Origin: Ilumatobacteraceae bacterium
GTDB taxonomy: Bacteria > Actinomycetota > Acidimicrobiia > Acidimicrobiales > Ilumatobacteraceae
Direction: 5' to 3'
Assembly: GCA_017859785.1 (NCBI GenBank)
Contig: JAFMMJ010000016.1
Span: 1 to 34,911 of the forward strand
DNA: 34,911 bases
This document shows, one piece after another, positions 31,930 to 34,911 of this stretch. A program made the position numbers and the translations under genes. The notes under the pieces were generated by a model. It was given only the letters and a program-made list of their open reading frames with translations, ran no database searches and was not told the origin of the DNA. Each line of letters begins with the position of its first letter. Within the stretch, counting starts at the first letter, position 1.

Positions 31930-33084
31930 TCAGACCGTGGCCACCGCCACGGAGCGCTCCAACACAGCAAGACGTCCGAGCAACTCGTCGATCTCGACGT
32001 AGCAGGACTGCAGATGGCGACCGCCTCCGGAGGTCAGCCCGGTACGCCCGTGCATCACTCGACGGTTATCCACCATGTACATCTCCCCGGCTGCCATCGG
32101 GATCTGGATCCGATACGCGGGATCCTCGCGCATCGCTCCAAAGGTCGTGTAAGCGTCGTAGAGCGCGTCCATCTCGTCGGGATCCACGAGAAAGGGTTGG
32201 CAGGAGTGGTTCGAGTAGCGGACCGACCGCACATCACCTCGGGGGTCGAGCTCAATGGTGGATCCCTCGGCGGTGAGTTCGATGTCCTGATCGCGGAAGT
32301 GGAAACGCATCGTCGTGCGAACGAGCAGGTCGAAGGCCGCCCGATTACTCGACCGCAAATCAGCCGCGACTTTGAATCCGTCGACGAGAGTCGTCGCACC
32401 GCCACCGGCGTCGTTCACGAGGAAGTGCTGCAGTTGAACGGTTGGCGCGGGGTCGCGGTAGCCCTCGTCGGTGTGGAGCACGAGGGGGAGCCCGGTGTAC
32501 GCCACGGAGTTCGCGTTCTCTATCGAGCGAACATCGAAGACCCGTCCCCAACTCGTCGTCCTGACCCGACCGAGGTCCTCTCCGATCTCGGCGACAATCC
32601 CCTCTCGGTGCTCGATACCGGTCAAGATCGCTACACCGTTGGCACGGAACGCGCGGAGCCACGAGATTCGCGCGGACATATCGCTCACGAGCTCAGCGTG
32701 GGAGATCCGGGCGACCCGGTCGGCGAACGTGCCATCCCAGAGTTCTGGCCGGTGTGGCTGCCACCTCGCTCCCGCGGAGTAGTCGTGCACGTTCAACCAT
32801 GCGGACCCGAAGGTGCTTTCGTGTCCATCCGGCCAACGGAGGTGCAACGCACCGTCGACGGTCACTGTGACGCCGTCAGGCTTCAACCAGCGGTCGAGCC
32901 GGGAGGTCTCCTCGACCCGGTGCTGGGTCTGAGGGTGGAGCGCACCAGGTGAGTTGTCCCGCAACCAGCGGTGATGAAAACGACTCGTCGACCCATCGGA
33001 CCAGGTCACCAAGACCTCTCGATCGGCGGTCTCGGCCGCGCTGATGAAGCGGACCGGCATCATCGGATCAGCATCAGTGCGCAT
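31930..33084 (-). CDS. Gamma-butyrobetaine dioxygenase-like 2-oxoglutarate/Fe(II) oxygenase
   Basis: A 384-residue TauD/TfdA-superfamily enzyme with the two-domain layout of gamma-butyrobetaine dioxygenase (BBOX). The N-terminal domain (about 10-105) contains FHHRWLRDNSPGALHPQTQHR, but the cysteines that bind structural zinc in BBOX are missing. The catalytic domain has H204 and D206 (LHTDEGY), the distal H345 (RVMHGR) and R356 (GGGRHLQSC) for 2-oxoglutarate. It should hydroxylate an unactivated carbon; a betaine, carnitine-like or other small acid is possible. The ATG at 33084 overlaps the aldolase stop by 11 nt; ATGs at 33063 and 33060 are alternatives. It is the last gene of its operon. 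Confidence 0.88.
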   Translation of the reverse strand: MRTDADPMMPVRFISAAETADREVLVTWSDGSTSRFHHRWLRDNSPGALHPQTQHRVEETSRLDRWLKPDGVTVTVDGALHLRWPDGHESTFGSAWLNVHDYSAGARWQPHRPELWDGTFADRVARISHAELVSDMSARISWLRAFRANGVAILTGIEHREGIVAEIGEDLGRVRTTSWGRVFDVRSIENANSVAYTGLPLVLHTDEGYRDPAPTVQLQHFLVNDAGGGATTLVDGFKVAADLRSSNRAAFDLLVRTTMRFHFRDQDIELTAEGSTIELDPRGDVRSVRYSNHSCQPFLVDPDEMDALYDAYTTFGAMREDPAYRIQIPMAAGEMYMVDNRRVMHGRTGLTSGGGRHLQSCYVEIDELLGRLAVLERSVAVATV

Positions 33085-33841
33085 AGTCGCTCCCCATCGC
33101 GTCGAGGGCGCCTCGAATCGCGTCGAGGTGCAGCCGGCTTCCCTCTGGGTATTCGAGCCACTGCCGACAGGCGAGTGCCGCCGTGGCGTCGTCAACGAGC
33201 GAGAGTTCGCGGCCGGTCGACAGCGCGATCACCTGGAGTTGCGCCGCCCGCTCGAGGTAGTAGAGGTCATCGAAGGCCTCCTCCACGTTCCGACCGACGA
33301 CGATCACACCGTGGTTTCCGAGGAAGAGGATGTCGTGATGGTCACCGAGCATGTCGGCCACCCGCTCCCCTTCTGAGGGATCGAGCGCCATCCCCGCGTA
33401 GTCGCGGTCGTAGGCGATCCGGCCGTGGAATCGGCAGGCGTTCTGATCGAGCATCAAGAACTCGAAGTCGCGAAGGCAGGTGAGGGCGGTGGCGTACGGC
33501 ATGTGGGTGTGGAGCACGCACCTCGCCCGCGGCACTCGCGCGTGGAGGTGGCCGTGCAACACCCACGCGGTGGGGTCGACGCCGTGCCCGATCGGGTCGT
33601 CGTCGAGACGCTCCGAGTCGACCACCACGAGATCACTGGCCCGGGCGCGCGAGAAGTGCATGCCGCGCGGGTTGATGAGGAATCGCGAGCCGGCAGGGTC
33701 GACGGCCACGCTGAAGTGGTTGGCGACCCCCTCATGCATGTTGAGGTGCGCGGTCCACTGGAAGGCGGCCGCGAGGTCCTCGCGGAGCTCTCTCTCGGTG
33801 ACCGGAGCGCCGCTCGGCAGTTGTGTGTCGAGGGCCGTCAT
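33074..33841 (-). CDS. Class II aldolase/adducin-family protein
   Basis: A 255-residue zinc-dependent aldolase/epimerase-type protein. Zinc ligands H111 and H113 lie in LHTHMPYATAL and H177 in GNHGVIV. The family contains fuculose- and rhamnulose-phosphate aldolases, ribulose-phosphate epimerase and 3-oxo-tetronate-4-phosphate decarboxylases. The glutamate that acts as base in fuculose aldolase has no obvious equivalent in TAWVLHGHLH (91-100), so decarboxylation or another reaction is possible. ATG at 33841 overlaps the upstream dehydrogenase stop (ATGA) and has GAGGAG upstream; the longer open frame to 33922 is rejected. The 3' end overlaps the dioxygenase gene. Confidence 0.9.
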   Translation of the reverse strand: MTALDTQLPSGAPVTERELREDLAAAFQWTAHLNMHEGVANHFSVAVDPAGSRFLINPRGMHFSRARASDLVVVDSERLDDDPIGHGVDPTAWVLHGHLHARVPRARCVLHTHMPYATALTCLRDFEFLMLDQNACRFHGRIAYDRDYAGMALDPSEGERVADMLGDHHDILFLGNHGVIVVGRNVEEAFDDLYYLERAAQLQVIALSTGRELSLVDDATAALACRQWLEYPEGSRLHLDAIRGALDAMGSDYAH

Positions 33842-34752
33842 GTGATCTCCTCTGGGAAACCGGGAGCCCGAAGGTCGGTGGACAGGGCGTCCTCGAGGAG
33901 GCGGACGACCTCCGGAGACCACGCCGATCCGCCATAGGCCTCACGGGCTCTAATGAATGTCTGGTACACGTGTCCGGCCACATCCAGTGGCACACCGGAT
34001 TCACGTCCGAAGGCCATGGCGAATCCAAGGTCCTTCACCGCGAGATCCATGGTGAAGTTGATGTTGTAGGAGCCGTTCAGGATGACCTGGCTCTCGGTCT
34101 CGTGGACGAAGCTGTTGCCCGACGAGTGCTTGATCACCTCAAAGGCCGTGGCGAGATCCACCCCGCTCCGCTTGGCGAGCATGAGCGCCTCGCCGGCCGC
34201 GACGAGGTGAGTCAGAGCGAGCATGTTCGTGATCACCTTGATGGTCGCAGCCGACCCGAGCGGGCCGACGTGGATGACCGGGCTCCCGAGGCTGTCGAGG
34301 ACGTCACGCTGCCGCTCGCGCAACTCGTCGTCGCCGCCCACGAGCACGGTGATCTCGCCCCGCGCGGCCATATGCACGCCGCCGGTGACGGGAGCTTCGA
34401 GCACTGCCACTCCGCGCTCAGCCGCAACCGCCGCAAGCCGCAGGGTCTCCGAGCGGTCGTTCGTGCTGCAGTCGATCCAGCAGGTGCCCTCCCGACCGGA
34501 GAGCGCGTCGAGCACGCCACCCTCGGCCGCTACGACCGCATCGATGACGGCGGGCGAGGGCAGGCAGGTGATCACCGTGTCCGCTGACGCGCACACTTCC
34601 GCGATCGATGCGGCGCCGATCGCCCCATCGGCGACGAGGCCGGCGACCGCGCCAGCGTCGAGGTCATGGACGACGAGCTCGTGACCGCCCCTCAGCACCG
34701 AACGGGCGAGATGGCGACCCACATTTCCGAGACCGATGAATCCAATCGCCAT
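33838..34752 (-). CDS. 3-hydroxyisobutyrate dehydrogenase-family oxidoreductase
   Basis: A 304-residue NAD(P)-dependent beta-hydroxyacid dehydrogenase. The Rossmann loop GLGNVG is at 7-12, the substrate loop EAPVTGGVHMA from 119, and catalytic K172 in TIKVITNMLAL. Related enzymes oxidise 3-hydroxyisobutyrate, D-glycerate/tartronate semialdehyde or four-carbon sugar acids (LtnD). Coupling with a class II aldolase recalls the LtnD-OtnC pair of threonate catabolism, but the OtnK-type kinase of that pathway is not in the window. A good GGAGG lies upstream of the ATG. The region 34753-34843 before it contains only a hairpin. Confidence 0.92.
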   Translation of the reverse strand: MAIGFIGLGNVGRHLARSVLRGGHELVVHDLDAGAVAGLVADGAIGAASIAEVCASADTVITCLPSPAVIDAVVAAEGGVLDALSGREGTCWIDCSTNDRSETLRLAAVAAERGVAVLEAPVTGGVHMAARGEITVLVGGDDELRERQRDVLDSLGSPVIHVGPLGSAATIKVITNMLALTHLVAAGEALMLAKRSGVDLATAFEVIKHSSGNSFVHETESQVILNGSYNINFTMDLAVKDLGFAMAFGRESGVPLDVAGHVYQTFIRAREAYGGSAWSPEVVRLLEDALSTDLRAPGFPEEIT

Positions 34753-34816
34753 CGGGACCTCCGTGCTGAACAGGGCGCCGACGGCGCCGGACCCGCGCAG
34801 TCTGGCAGAAACAGAT

Positions 34817-34837
34817 CGTCGGGCTGATCACCCGACG
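34817..34837 (-). terminator. Hairpin after the truncated upstream gene
   Basis: CGTCGGG (34817-34823) and CCCGACG (34831-34837) pair around a 7-nt loop, just after the stop codon at 34844-34846. No clear U-tract follows on the minus strand, so termination may be partial. Confidence 0.4.
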
Positions 34838-34843
34838 CAAAAA

Positions 34844-34911
34844 TCAGCGGCGCAGACCCTGGTCGGCGACGATCTTGCGATAGCGATCGACGTCGATGGA
34901 GCGCACGTAGT
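34844..34911 (-). CDS. C-terminal end of an unidentified gene, cut by the window
   Basis: On the minus strand an open frame enters from beyond the window edge and ends YVRSIDVDRYRKIVADQGLRR followed by TGA. The spacing to the next gene (91 bp) and normal codon use suggest a real gene end. Such a C-terminus is compatible with a periplasmic substrate-binding protein or an enzyme, but 22 residues are too few for a call. Confidence 0.5.
   Translation of the reverse strand, partial: YVRSIDVDRYRKIVADQGLRR

Overview
This is a high-GC, gene-dense bacterial chromosome segment. An actinobacterial origin is indicated by the block of genes pnp, M16 peptidase, dapB, dapA, rnj, ftsK, rimO, pgsA, cinA, by a CarD-type RNA polymerase-binding protein, and by the pair of a DUF2786 protein with a TIGR04338-type metallohydrolase. 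A green-tuned, proteorhodopsin-like light-driven proton pump next to this actinobacterial core suggests an aquatic, probably marine, member of the Acidimicrobiia. That placement is inference. No phage, insertion sequence, integrase, CRISPR array or rRNA was seen; this is ordinary chromosome with some accessory operons.

Layout. 1-57 is the 3' end of tRNA-Pro. 101-2928 (+) holds an acyl-CoA synthetase, a divergent PanB-fold protein and a small lipoprotein. 2925-4135 (-) is the metallohydrolase/DUF2786 pair. tRNA-Gly and the rhodopsin gene converge on two back-to-back hairpins (4276-4340). 5146-6581 holds a PfkB sugar kinase divergent from a 104-residue three-helix membrane protein, with a repeat-bearing AT-rich region between them. 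6563-8046 (-) is a Nudix hydrolase coupled to a class II histone-deacetylase-like amidohydrolase. 8100-12134 (+) is a tightly overlapped operon: class III aminotransferase, PPK2, SDR and cytochrome P450. 12144-13721 (-) holds a hydroxyacid dehydrogenase, carD and tRNA-Arg(TCT).

13748-22385 (-) is the housekeeping block, in transcription order dapA, rnj, lipoprotein, ftsK, rimO, pgsA, cinA. 22431-27241 is a lipid-flavoured island between dapA and dapB: a di-iron ferritin-like oxygenase, its TetR regulator with a clear operator, a second acyl-CoA synthetase, a hotdog-like protein and a membrane protein. 27248-31705 (-) is pnp, M16 peptidase and dapB. 31930-34911 (-) is a catabolic operon: the end of an unidentified gene, a 3-hydroxyisobutyrate-dehydrogenase-like enzyme, a class II aldolase and a gamma-butyrobetaine-dioxygenase-like enzyme.

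How expression seems organised. Many first genes have no Shine-Dalgarno sequence but a TANNNT hexamer ending 6-7 nt before the start codon, the signature of leaderless mRNAs. Downstream genes are mostly coupled by stop/start overlaps of 1, 4, 8 or 11 nt. Rhodopsin, pnp, the small membrane protein, the di-iron oxygenase and the last catabolic operon instead have clear Shine-Dalgarno sequences. The strongest leads are this leaderless architecture, the tetR operator/promoter, the uncharacterised small membrane protein with its paired repeats, and the aldolase/dioxygenase operon. I did not find convincing evidence for a wholly new multi-gene system.
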